Of a stretch of DNA of 64,000 nucleotides, positions 34,701 to 47,800 are shown one piece after another. The DNA comes from Morinoia aosen (taxonomy: Eukaryota > Arthropoda > Malacostraca > Amphipoda > Talitridae). Position 1 is the first letter of the stretch. Every line of letters starts with the position of its first letter. A model generated the notes under the pieces. The model was given only the letters and a program-made list of their open reading frames with translations, did no database searches and had not been told where the DNA came from. The position numbers and the translations under genes are program-made. The stretch is from contig CM059562.1 in NCBI GenBank assembly GCA_030386875.1, positions 72,538,201 through 72,602,200 on the forward strand, written 5' to 3'.

Positions 34701-37700
34701 GTTCAGAGTCAGTGCGTTACGTGAAATTCGACTTTCAGGAACATATTTTAGTTCTGTGAAAGAGTTATAATAGGTGGTCGAAATAAACAAAAGCAGTTTC
34801 TAAACAACGCAGATGTCTTCGAACGATGGACTGAACTACATCGACCGTTAGCGTATCAGGGCAACGACCCCGCGTCGCGCAACAACTTTTCAATATACCT
34901 ATATGATTGACAATAAAAATGCGAAGTTACCGTTTTTCCTATCTCCAAACAGAAGTCTTCAGATAGTATAATTTTGTTTCAATAGTAAAACACTAGGGTT
35001 ATTTTGAAATAAGTTTTCCTTCACAAAACAACGGCTTTAATTCTGAAGTTTATCATGGGTTAAAGGACAAAAAATGATTCACATGACAAAGCAGTTTTTG
35101 CTTCAAGTTATGAGGCTGAAAAAACTAATCTGTATGCGATAGTAGTAAACGCATGATAATTATTTCTTTAGAAGGAACTTTTAAAAAACTTTTTCCTAAT
35201 AATTACTTCTTGGCATGAAAGCTTGACATGAATCTTTGCTTCAAGTGATACTACATTTTTAGTACAAGACTTTGTCTACAACTAAATTGTTTACATGTAT
35301 GAAATAAAGGAACTCAGTAAGTTCTATTTGTTAATACAAATTAAATTTCGTTATAGTACCAGCAATATTGATGTAATTTTTCCATTACATTCGCCAAGGA
35401 TTTGCGTTGACGATAAAATTTCTTTGTTTGAGTTCCCACTTTTTCAAAAGGCCTACAAAAATGAAGAGTGAGTGGAAAAACAAACGCTCACAAAAAGTGA
35501 AAATCACGCCAGCAAAATAGCGACCCCTGAAAAAACAGAGCGTCTTTCAGATAGAAGTACGAGTATGAACAAAAGAGCGTGTGCAGTACAAAATTCTCCA
35601 CAAAAGTTGACACGTCTTCAAAAATGGAAGTCTACAATTTGTTTCAGTGTTATGAGACAATTGAGACATCGATATTTAGAAGGCGGAAGAGACAGGCTCT
35701 TTTATACCATTTTGAAGGTTTTCATTAGAGTAATAATAGAAGTTCTTCATGAAGGACACCCCACGATACATTTTACGAGTAGGACTTCTGTAAGAGAAAT
35801 AGAAATCGGTGCTGCACCGTCAATACCAAGATTGGCGTTAGGTTAACTTTCATTGTCCACAGAACTCTTAGAAACACCGTCCTATTGATCACTCTCGTAA
35901 GAAACCGTGCTCTCAATATTACACCGAGAAACAATGAATTGCAATATCGTGAAAGACCTTTGTACTAAAAGCAGTAATATCCGTCCGTCATCCATCCAAG
36001 CAAAATTTTTAGCGTGGTGCCATTGTCAACCTTTGCAAAAATCAACAAAGCACTAGTGCAATATCGATAGACAGTGGCTTTATTGTTATAAAGGCCGCAT
36101 GTCTACCTTTTCAAACTTTTCTTGCTCCGTAGCTTCAAACGCCCCTGCAGTAATTTCGTCATTGGACTCCACTGAGCCTCACCGAAGTGCAGTTGAAGAT
36201 ATTATTTCCTAAAAGTAATTTACACTATTGATTAATAAAGGTTTCAGAAAGCACATATTGACTGCAACACAGCGCTTGTTGATATTGGTGCGCTGAACTG
36301 TGACAACCTGAGCTATGGTAGCGGTGAGCAGCTTTGAGTCGACCCTAAACCATGTTTCCTTTTTTTTCTGTTTATTATTTCTGATTTTTCTATTCTGTTA
36401 TAAAAATGTAAAATATCCACGAATGAAAATCGCATCGATGTAATGAATGACATGCCATTTTCTATTTGTATAGGGTCATGCAATAGATAGAAATTTAATG
36501 TACTTACTTTCAATTTGTTCTGAATGCTGTTAGCCTAATAAACGCATTTTCTACGAATGTGCAATTTTTAAGATGGGAGTTGCCATACGAATCCAATGTT
36601 CTACTTATGCAATATGTGAAAGAAGATTTGTTGCGCATTTTTAATACGATTGAAATGTGTATAAATAAAACCTTCCAATTTTCAAAAATAATTCTTTTCT
36701 CATACAATTTTTAAATAAAGATTGCAAACATATAGCTCTTAATTAAAATTTAAAACAATTGAAAAGGGTGTGAATGAAATATTCGAAAATTCACAAATAA
36801 CTCTTTGCTCGTGCATGCAATAATGTTATAATTAATTGGAGGATTTTTCTATATTCTGACTTTCTACTCATTCTGCATTTGCTTAGAAGTCCTTCGGTTC
36901 CAAGGTTCACATTAGTGAAAACTGGTCAGTCATGTTGGTCCAAAAGTGGCAAGCTAACTCCATTGTTGAGCAGTAATAAAGTAACCAATTTTATTTAAAA
37001 TCGATTTGGAGTGCCACAACGGCGTAGATATATTGGTAATATTTATTTAAGTCAAAAATTAACGATGAATCAGAAACAATTGAGGTGAAATTGAGTGAAA
37101 AATTTAAGGTAATGATGTGAAAAGGTTTGATTTTGAATGACAAAGTACAAAATAGAGGAAGAAATTTCACAACATTGATTCTGTGTTCTGTGACGGTACT
37201 GCGAACAATAAACTAAAAATTAAAGATGTTTTTTTCCCACGGTTACGTCGAAAAATGTTTCTGTTATTGAAATAAATAAATTATTAAATAAATAATAAAA
37301 TAAAGAAAAAATAATTTTTACCAAGAATAAAATTTAAAAAGTTACTAAATGAATATAAAAGTTTCTAACACGTTGCTAATCACGTGGAACTTGATGGGAA
37401 GAGCATTTTGTATGCTAAATTTATTTTAAAGAAATCAGTAGAGCCTGCTCGAAGTATGTCTCACCTTGCAATCTCTGCGAGCCATGCGACCGGTATGTTA
37501 GCAAACAGTTTCCAATGCGGCCAATACGATTTGGGAATCACAGGAAAACGTCAGCAATGACACAGGTAAGACCAGCAGTCGAAGTCTCAATGTCGTGCAC
37601 AAGGTCCAGAGGTCGGTCGCATGGGCTTGGGTCCGATATCTCGTATCAGGTTATAGGCATCTATCTGATCCTTCTTCCTGCCTAGCAGAAAAAAAGTGAC

Positions 37701-38287
37701 CAAAATTGCAGGGGCCACAAATAGAAACGTTTGCTATCGTCCCCGAGATGTTATCGGCACCAAAAGTAATATCCCGATACCGAAAATATGTCTAGATTTG
37801 GGAGATAATTTATTAATTGGCGATCGCTAGTGAAATATAAAATAGTAATTCTCCGTGGGCAGATCGTGCTGCATTTCCGACGAAGTTGGAAAAGTTTGGC
37901 GGTGGTGCACTTATCTGATAATATGCTGGTACAGCAAGAAAATTATAAACTTGAGAATAAAAACAGCTAATTTGAAAATACGAATTTATGCGTTTGTAGA
38001 CGCGACTGATTGTGAAGATTTAGGAAAATTTGAAAACAGTAAATTTATTACAAAAACTGTTTCTGGCATCAAAGGCATAATTTAACCGAATCAGTGAAAC
38101 TTGACGCAGTGATTAGTGTCATTGACCACTGATCATCACCTGTGTAAATATTTTTTACGTTATTGCAGTTGCCTTTAATCTAAAAAAATGTATTGACACA
38201 TTTTCATTAATATCGGAACCACCACTTAAACTCAAATAGCTAAAGCTGAGTTTTCACTGTTAGTTGAATTTTTTCCACACTTGATTT
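31713..38287. other. Non-coding, nothing recognised
   Basis: About 6.5 kb, AT-rich, without a supported gene. A 124-codon open frame at 35472-35846 starts on GTG and is rich in basic and polar residues, but shows no motif or splice partner. A tRNA-like Pol III promoter remnant at 33339-33392 is listed separately. Confidence 0.5.
33339..33392 (-). other. Possible tRNA-derived SINE head (A and B box-like)
   Basis: On the minus strand TGGTACAAGGG (33392-33382) fits the Pol III A-box pattern, and GGTTCGATCCC (33349-33339) fits the B box, about 43 bases apart. No acceptor stem or D arm folds, so this is not a working tRNA gene. It may be a SINE head or a tRNA pseudogene. Confidence 0.35.
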
Positions 38288-38490
38288 GGTGCCCAACATT
38301 TAAATTTCAACACTCCTGATTTCGTGTTCAACTTTCTATTTTCAACACTCGTGATTTTGCGTCAAACAGTCAGGTTTCAACACTCATGATTTTGTGTCAA
38401 ACAGTCAGCTTTCAACGCTAATGGTTTCATACCAAACAGTCAGTTTTCAACTCTCATGGTTTCGAGCCAATACTAAATTTTTAACGCTCG
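38288..38490. repeat. Degenerate 34-bp tandem repeat, about six copies
   Basis: TTTCAACACTC.TGATTT.GTGTCAAACAGTCAG recurs with many substitutions; the central copies are the best conserved. Confidence 0.8.
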
Positions 38491-41400
38491 TAACTGCGTC
38501 CTTAACATTTGAATAGAGAAAGCTGATCGGTAGACTCAATTCTTATAAAAATGCTCCGCAACTCTCCAACACGGACAACACCAATTTATGCTAACCTTCA
38601 AGAACTTTAAACTACTATTTTCCAAGTTTGACTCGAAGAAGACGACATATCCCGAAGCTCTTTTGTTGTCTCCGAAGAGTGAAGCTCATCAAGAACTGTG
38701 GCCTAGGCACTCGAGCAAAGACAATAGAATTAACGAGGCGACTAACTAAGTGTGAACTCGTGCAGCTGCTGCTAAGTTTCTGCTCCTTGAGGCGCACTGT
38801 TCAGGAAAATGTGTTATGCAGTATTTATTTTTGAAAGAACAAAATGAAGTTATCAAGTCGAACGTTAGCGAGCACATCACTTTATCCAAGGCGATTTTTA
38901 TCTTCTTTGCTTAAGAGCGTTCATCTATTTTGCGACTGGCTCTCCGAGTTTCTTTCTCGCAGCTGTGTTTATTTGAATAATTGTTGTATCGCATGCAGAG
39001 CAAGAACACAAAAAATACACGAAAATATGTCTAGCAGGCGGCACGCTGACCTGCATATGACCTTTACGAAACTCCACTTTCACTCGAGAATAATTTTTTG
39101 ATCTGAAATCAGAGGTTAGCCATAGAGAGGCCTACGCTAATTCATAACCTGAGTTGATCTGTCAGAGGTCTGCCAGATGCTGCCTCCGTCCGTGTTAAGC
39201 CTTCAGCCTTATGGAAATTTAAGGCTAAAAATTTCAGGATAAATAAACTAAAAGAACTTATAAAGACAAATCCCAGGATTTGCCTCCCCAGTTCATTAGG
39301 GTATTCATCAGTGCCATATCTCTGTATCACTGAATTTCAAAACCATTGTCTCAAATATTTAACATTCATCTTCCAGCATGACTGCCCTTAGTTTCCTACT
39401 GAAGCCGTTATGTGTTCAATTTGAAGCTGCAAATTAATTGAAGTAAAAAGGAATATAATGCTTTTAAGGCATGCAAATACCTCTGGTACACAACCATTTT
39501 TCATAGCGCGTCACGTTTCAGGCGTTGTCATCAGACTAGGAACAGGAACGAAGGACCTGAAACTGTTGCAAGACTTCACGCTCTCGAGTGGGAGCTCTTG
39601 ATTAAATTTCTATTACGAGCTCTGCCATTGAGCAACTCGAGACGTCGTCTCGAACGTTCTATACGATGCACGAGACGTTCTCGCGAGATTTCAGGGCAGC
39701 TCCCTCGGACCGATCTACTTCAGTTTGGTTTCGCCTCAGGACTCCGATTAATTGGTTTCGATTGCGCTGTTTGGACATTTTTGCCCTACGTAGCCTTTTG
39801 TTTTCAAGAATTTCTTTGTTGTGAATCTTTATTTAAAGAAGAATGGACGCGAGTGGTTTGTTTTGCTTGTTGTTTGTAGCGAGAAGAATACGAACGTTTT
39901 ACTGCACTGCGAAACATGATTCTTTATCAAAAATGTTTCTGTTTCTCAGTAACGTGAAAAAACCCTTTTCTGCTTCGGAATTTGGGAGGATCATTGCACG
40001 GTGAAACTCTGCGGCATTACACACGCACTTTAATAAGGAATAGAGTTCTTTTCACTTACAGGAAAACTGTAACATGTATTGAAGCGAAGACCATTCTACC
40101 CTTACATTGGAAGATTCATTGAGTATCAGTTCCTCATTCCTAGAAGGTTTTGTAGCGTTATACTTCCTCCACGGCTCGATCATGAAACAGAAAATCCTGA
40201 TTTTTAACTTTTCTTTCGAAGAGTCATGCAAATTTCCTCCGGTCGGCGGATCATTCATGTTTTGAAGCCAGAGCTCGGGAGTGACTTTGCGAGTGCGGCA
40301 TTACGAATTCCGTTCTTCTTTTGCGAGAAACTGGGCTGGCACAGACCTAATATCGCATCCCTGGTTTGCTTTGGAGTCGAAAACTTGCTTTGGCAGGCAA
40401 GCCTATATTTAGCTTTGCTTCTGAGTGAGCGTAACCCAATGATTTTTTCATGACGTTTACCTTGGGTCTGATGAGTGTTGGGCTCGTGTTTGAATAAGGT
40501 CTTGCGTATTTCTTCGTCTGGGGATTTTGATTCCAGTTCTTATGATGATTGGAGGTGAAGGGTTACGTATTGAAACTACTGATTTGGCCGCCGTTTTGCA
40601 AACTTTTCGTAGAGTGTTGAAATTTTATCGAGGGACAATGAGGGATTGAATCAGAGGTCTATTCTATTCGCTTACTTTACTGATACTTCCCAGGGCACAG
40701 AACCGAATTCGCGAAGTTGAGTTTTAAAATTTAATCTTTGACTGAATTTTCCTTTGAAGTCAGCTCCTAGTTTGTTTCCAAGTGTGGGTAGGTGGAGGGG
40801 GGAATAATTTTACCTCAAATAATTTCAAACTACAGGCTATAAAGAGTGTTTAATCTCTTTAGTGTCAGAGCATGAGACACGTTTCGTATTAAACTGATGC
40901 TTTCAATGTTCCGGGTGCAGTAGTTTACTTTTAGCGAAAAGTTTGAGGCCACTTTGACCCGAAAATTGAGGCCCCAAATGAGTTTGAAGTTCAGACGAGA
41001 GAGGCAGCAGAAAAGGTGCCTCGTAAAATTTGCCAGGCCTTCTGGCCACCGGAGACGCGAAACAAAACTCTCTGGCTTTTTCTCGTAATTTTTCAAAGTA
41101 ATAAGCAGTTGCCTGGTTAAAATGTGGCAGAGATGTTTCATAGAATCGGTGAATAGTTAAGAAAAGTAAAAGCAGTTAATGCTTCTGAATAAGCTGATGT
41201 TATAAAAGCGTGAGGTGAACATGACTAAGTGAAACATGAAGCTCTTCTAAAGGGAATTCAGTCACCATTCTAAAGTTGAACAAAGCGAGACAATTTATCT
41301 TGAATTTGGGTCACCTAAGGAGCTGAGAAAATGTTATCAAGTTCAATGCCTTCTTCAGCAAAGCAGGGATTCCTGCTGGCATCAAAAGGTAGGAGTTTCC

Positions 41401-41809
41401 TTCGTCAGGTAAACTGAAGAATAGCGATGGTAATTAGCGATGCTAATTTGGTTGGTGAAAGAACAATGACACATACATCATTTAATTTTCCAAGCTTGTG
41501 AAAAAACTGCTAAAGAGCATCGATTCTGGACATTTACACGCGAACATTCTGGAATAATTTTAGGGAAAAAACATTTTCTATGCACATGGTGACTTGATGC
41601 GGAAATTAATCAAAAACTTGTTTTTCGGTGTGCAGATGTTGCGTAATGATGGTAGACAACTGTGAATTTAGTTGAAGGACCGTGTAGTTTATTCTATTTT
41701 TTGTTTTAGCGCGTCATAACGGAGACTGCAACACGAGGTTAGAGCGAGTAGGAAGATATTATTTTTATATGATAAATTAACAAGTGAAAATATTAAAGGT
41801 GTTTTCTAG
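38491..41809. other. Non-coding, upstream region of the dpr gene
   Basis: No supported coding exon. Any promoter and 5' UTR exons of the dpr gene would be expected here or further upstream, but I see no decisive core-promoter signal. A TTTTCTAG acceptor-like site ends at 41809, seven bases before the candidate start, so the first coding exon may itself be preceded by an untranslated exon. Confidence 0.4.
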
Positions 41810-41816
41810 TAATGAG

Positions 41817-41880
41817 ATGATGCAAGTCCACACCTACATCGACTTCTACTTGCTGCTGGAGGTGCTCCTGCTCATCCACT
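41817..41880 (+). CDS. dpr: dpr coding exon 1: start and signal peptide
   Basis: Begins ATGATG, encodes MMQVHTYIDFYLLLEVLLLI and then His, and ends on CACT before the donor GTGAGT at 41881. The single leftover T joins AT of exon 2 to make Tyr22 and keeps the frame. The hydrophobic core plus in-frame joining are the reasons for choosing this exon. Transcript evidence would be needed to exclude another first exon. Confidence 0.7.
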
Positions 41881-44800
41881 GTGAGTATATCTAGTTCTCA
41901 TCCAACATCAATTTGATATTACAATTCTCAGATAAACAGTCGAAGAATTATGAAACATTGACATTCATTGAAAAACATTCTGGTTACAATTTAGTTACTT
42001 TGAAAACATCGCAAGTCATTGGAAACTGTTTAAATGAGCGTCTTCCATAGAAATCACTTGGTTGCTGTGGTTAACTTGTGTACCAATTTGCCTCATGTTT
42101 AATATCGCAAAGCACACAACAATTAACGCAAGCCCAGTTAACATAATCATAAATTCAGACTTAGTATCCGTGTAATGAAGAAAAGAAGGTTTTTCAGTGC
42201 CCTTGCTTTTTAGATTTCCATTTCTAGTCAGCAAGTCAAGCGATCGACTCCTACACCCTTCAAACCCCTCTCTTGGTGTCTGTGCTTGAAACATTCTGGT
42301 GCAACAGTAGAATATTTTACATATGTTTATTTTACTGACGGTAATATTGCGTCTTAAATCATTTCATAACAAAGTTGACAGAAATGTATCTTGCATATTG
42401 AAACCTGAATTGAAACTATTGTGAATTAACAAAAAGCGCATGCATAGAGAAAGAAAAACTGATCTTAATTATAAAATTAATTATAATTGTTTGTAGAATT
42501 TAAAAACTAACTGTGGATTTTTTCGAGCTTATGCAGCAATAAGCTTTCCTGTAACCGATGAATTTCCGACTAAATTGATCAAATTTGTTTGAGTTATTAT
42601 TTATTAAATAATCTCAAGGATATCCTGTTTCAGCCTATTTTTTCCCTTTATTTTTCCCCGTATTCATTAATTCTCTTCAGCTATAAAAATATCACATTAA
42701 AAATGCAAAAACATTATTAATAAAACAATTAAGGTCGTTTTATGAGCAATTTTCATTTTAAAATTCCTGCAAACTGACTTGAAAGGCTTTTCATTAGAAC
42801 AGTGGTATTTGCTACCCAATGCTCTACATGCTCTTCAAACTGCCTTCTCTGTCCTGTAACGCAAGCATTAATTATTAGAAAATGAAATGGTTTATGATTG
42901 GTGCAACCGAAGGCGTTACTTCGTTATTGCACAGCAACTGAGCAACGCACGGCTGCCAGTTTGGCTTCGAAAATGCCCAGGCTTTTTGTAATCACTACGT
43001 TCCTGGAAATTATTAAGCTGTTCTCAATCACTGGGCTTCTGACAATCACGAGGCCATCCGTGGCCCTGGAATTGACAGCCAGGTCTTAAACATGACAGAA
43101 TATGAACCCTAATGACGGGTTCCTGCGCGCGCCTAATACAAGTGCAAGTCCGCCGAATTATTCTGGAAACTTGCTGAATAATTTGGAAGTCTTGCTAACG
43201 CGTGTCACTCGCGCTTTATAAACGACATGCTCATGACAAAAACGGATGAAAATCTGCATTAGGAGCTGTAAAGGTCGTCTCGCATATGACTCTATGAAGG
43301 AAAAGTGAGTAGATTAATTCGAGAGACTATGATTTGAACGTCAATATATTCTTTGTGATTGTCATCATTATCGATATGAAGAGTTAAACGTAAAGTTTTT
43401 GTTCATTTGACATCAATATCAGTGCGTGTTTCGTCTATGTTTTATTTGAATACTTATGGATTGAATAATCCTGCTAAAAAATATTCTTTTAATGTGTCGT
43501 TATCTCGTTATTGACTCTATAACAGTAGCTTATTTATTTATTTATTTTCAGATGGCAGTGGACACGCAGAAGTACAATCCACAATTGGCTCTCGGTATTT
43601 ACTTGACAGAAACCTTCGATCCGAATTTATTATGGATGAACACAATCCAAAGCTGGGCACGAACAACATTCCCATCACAGACCCCAGTAAGAACTTGTTG
43701 TCTTCTCTCACGACGCAAGTTTCGCCTAAATTCAACTGGACAACAGCTCAGTTCTTCCTTCCTCACGACGCACACCGCCCAATGAGGTCTTGGAATGAAC
43801 GGCTTTCGGACACTATCCAGAGGTTCAATGGGGCGAACCTCCTGTTTACCAAACGCGCACTGACAAATTCCAAGCATGGTCAAACAAACCATAAAGATAC
43901 ACTGAGTGACCATTTCTCCAGCCCGACCAACAGGGTTAGGCATCGGAGAGCCACTTCCAACCTCAGAAGGAGCCTCAACCGTAGCTCCGAACAGACTTCC
44001 AATGCTGGGATAAACAAGCCTCAGGAAACCCAAGATATTAAAGAAGAGGATTCAGAGCTCACAACAACTGAGATCAGTAGCAGGCGAGAGCGGCAGGCGG
44101 GGAAAGGACCTTATTTTGATCCTAAGTCACCTAAAGAAGTGAAAGTAGCGATTGGCACTACAGCGCACGTCCCTTGCATGGCGCGCAACATTGGCACTAA
44201 GCCGGTGAGTTCGGACTTAATGTAAGTGTTCGCTCTTAATAAATACTAAGACTTTTCTTCTCACATCATCGTGGTCCAACAGATCCGATCTGAACCAGTT
44301 GAAATGAAAGTTTATCTTGAAAGTTGAATGAAGGTTTAACCGGTAATTCCAGACTTGAAGTGAGAGTTCGTACTTAACATAATGTTTTTTGTTCCAACAT
44401 CATCGTAGTCTGACAGATCTTATTTGCCTCAGTCGAACTTAATTTTTATCTGAGAAGTTGAATGAAAAGTTGACCGGTGGTTTCGGAATTTATGTACAAT
44501 TCATATTAAGACCTTTATTCGAACATAATGGTTGTACAACAGATGTGATCTGATCAGCTGAACTGACCATTGAATTAGAAAGGCATGAGGCAATAACAGC
44601 AGCATGAGACAGAAAATCAACGATAACTCACTGTAAAAATTCGCGTTGAAAACTACTGTTCTTTTTTGATGAGGATTACCGATGAAAATCTATTATCAAA
44701 TGAGATTATAAAGAGCGTATCATTATTGTGCAGAGAGCGTTGACACTTGAAGCTTTATGAGAAGGCGTTCTTCGCTAATATCGCTCGCTTATCTTCACGT

Positions 44801-47800
44801 GTCACGCAATTGAATAAAGAGTTCATTTGTCAATTCATTCCTGCAGCTCGAGCGTCACGTGGGAGACTGAGCGTAGTGTAGCATGGGTGAGCGATAAATG
44901 CTGGTGTGGTGTCTGCAATTATTGTGTGATGCTTTGGCTACAGTTATTGCGTGATGTGGTGGCTACAGTTATTGTGTGATGTGTTGGCTATAGTTATTTG
45001 TGTGATGCGGTGGCTGCAATCATTGTGTGATGTGGCGGCTACAATTATTCTGTGATATGGTGGCTACAGTTATTCTGTGATATGGTGCTACAATTATTCT
45101 GTGATATGGTGGCTACAATTGTTGTGAGATGCGGTGGCTACAATTATTGCGTGATGCAGGGGCAGCAATTAATGGGTTGTGGAGTTAAAATATACAAAGT
45201 TTTATTAAGTCAAAAAATTTAATGCGTGATGTAATCGAAGCATTTAATTTGTAATGCCTGACATTAGCTTTAAGTTCATATTTATGAAGGCAGCATAAGT
45301 TCTTAGTGTGTTTAAGAGCATTATGCCAATTTCCATTTTCTTTTCATGATTCAAGGTAGACAAGAATATTTTATACGACCAGAAAGCGTTCGTTGCGCGC
45401 TCAGTTTTGGACCAGACTGCTACCGGGTGCCTTTCATTTGAAATGCCATTTATGAGCATGCATACTATGCTTCAAAGTTATAATTCAAACATTGCCTTCT
45501 GGAGAGAAATTTTTGAAATAAATTCCACTACTTTCGAGCGACTTTTTAAAAAGTTCCTGAATGAATATCAGCTTCCGTATTTGTTTCATCACGACCGAAT
45601 TATATTTCACAAGGTCTTCTCAACAAACTTAATGTTACGCACATTTTCATCAATGTTAAGTTTGTTGTGATATTTAATATTTATGCACTGTATCGTGCCG
45701 TGGAGTAGTGATGCAGAATTTAATTCCAGCTAAGCCTCAAGCGTATCCGATTCATGCATTCAGAGATCCCAACAAAGTGTAAGCTGCTGGCGCACTCGGT
45801 TTAGTTAAAATTATGAAACTTCGCTGGAATAATGTCTATCTCAGTGACACGGAAGAGTACGAACGATTTTAAAATTTACAATTAATTTGTTGTAGGAAAA
45901 GTTAGGGCTGTAAACTATCATCTTCATTATTGCCAATCAACATTTTTAACTACTACAATTTGAATATTGTTTCGCTGTTAATGGGAATTTTTGGTAACTA
46001 TCATTTTTATTTCAATGCTAACGAGCATTTTAATTGCTGTCATTTGATTCTGATTTCAATGCTAATGATAATTTAGTATACTGTCTCTGAAATTTTATTT
46101 GAGTGCTAACGAGCATTTTTAGTAACTGTCATTCGAACTTCGATACTAATGAGCACTTTAGTTATCGTAATTTGAATTTTATTCCGTTACTAATGAGCAT
46201 TTTTGGTTACCGTACTTTGAATTTGATTTCAATGCTAATGAGCAATTTAATTACTATCAATTGAATTTGATTTCGATGCTAGCGAGCATTTTAGTTACTG
46301 CCATTCGAATTTTATTCCATTGCTAACGAGCGCATGCCATCTTAATTTCTACTTCTGCTCCACGGAAGGTGTCTTGGATGCGTAACCGCGACCTGCACGT
46401 ACTGACGGTGGGCGCGTTCAGCTTCACGTCAGATGAGCGGTTCAGTGCGCACCGGGACACCATCACCAAGGACTGGGTGCTCATCATCCAGCACACCGGC
46501 CTCGAGGACTCCGGCGACTACGAGTGCTCCGTGCCCACCAAACCTGTCACTTCGCACACCGTCCAGCTTAGGGTCTTGGGTGAGTGGTGGCGTCTGGGAC
46601 TTTGTGGTTGTTGCAGTTGTTACCTCGTACACCGTCTAGCTTAAGGTCTTGGGTGAGTGGTGGCGTATGGGACTTTGTGGTTGTTGCGGTTGTTACCTCG
46701 TACACCGTCTAGCTCAAGGTCTTGGGTGAGTGGTGGCGTCTGGGACTTTGTGGTTGTTGCGTTTGTTACCTCGTACACCGTCTAGCTCAAGGTCTTGGGT
46801 GAGTTTTGGCGTCTGGGACTTTGTGGTTGTTGCGGTTGTTACCTCGTACACCGTCTAGCTCAAGGTCTTGGGTGAGTGGTGGCGTCTGGGACTTTGTGGT
46901 TGTTGCGGTTGTTACCTCGTACACCGTCTAGCTCAAGGTCTTGGGTGAGTGGTGGCGTCTGGGACTTTGTGGTTGTTGCGGTTGTTACCTCGTACACCGT
47001 CCAGCTCAGGGTCTTGGGTGAGTGGCGGCGTCTGGAACTTTACGTTGTTGCGGTTGTTACTTTAATTGTGGCGAGCATTCTATGTTCGTGGATCCTTTCT
47101 AGGGAGTTTAGAAATAAACCATAGTGTATCATTGCCAAATTTGAAAATATGCAAGGACTATAAAAACCAGAGGTCGTATGGAGTCGAAACAGAGTCTAAA
47201 ACGTTAAAATCGGCAAGAGATATCGGGACATTGTATATCACAGCACATTTTTCTAAATTACTTCTTGACTTCAATCATTTTATGTGCGTTGCAAAACTTC
47301 AACCATTGCATATCGGTGCCAAACGTTCATCTTTTAACCGTTAGCAGTGTATATGAATGGCCAGTCTTCACCCATTGCATATCAGTGGCAAACTTTAATC
47401 TTTAAACTTTAGCAGTGAATATGAATGGCCAAACTTTAACTTTTAACCTTTAAGAGTGTATGTGAGTGGCCAAACTTTAACCTTTGACAGTATATATGAG
47501 TAGCCAAATTTTAACCATCGCATATGAGTGCGAAACTTTAACAGCGTATATGAGTGGCCAAATTGAACATCTTTCGATTGCCTCGCCTGGCGCCCGCAGT
47601 GCCGCGCACGGAGCTGATAGGCACCGCTGAGGTGCACCTGGAGCGCGGGTCTTCCTTGAATCTGACCTGCCTCGTGCACGACTCTCCGGCGCCTCCCGAG
47701 TTCATCCTCTGGTACCACAAGGACAAGGTGAGCAAATTTCGAAACTTGCATGACAACGCGTCAGGAAATCTCGTTCACTCAAAGCCAGAAGGATTTGAGT

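Noticed and set aside
39575..39650. tRNA-like sequence on the minus strand (GTTGCTCAATGGCAGAGC)
   Set aside because: Resembles a tRNA D-arm region, but there is no B box, T arm or acceptor stem nearby.
43599..44033. 144-codon minus-strand open frame opposite dpr exon 2, and the alternative plus frame 43492-43785
   Set aside because: Shadows of the real exon. Only the frame joined to exon 1 and exon 3 gives Dpr sequence.
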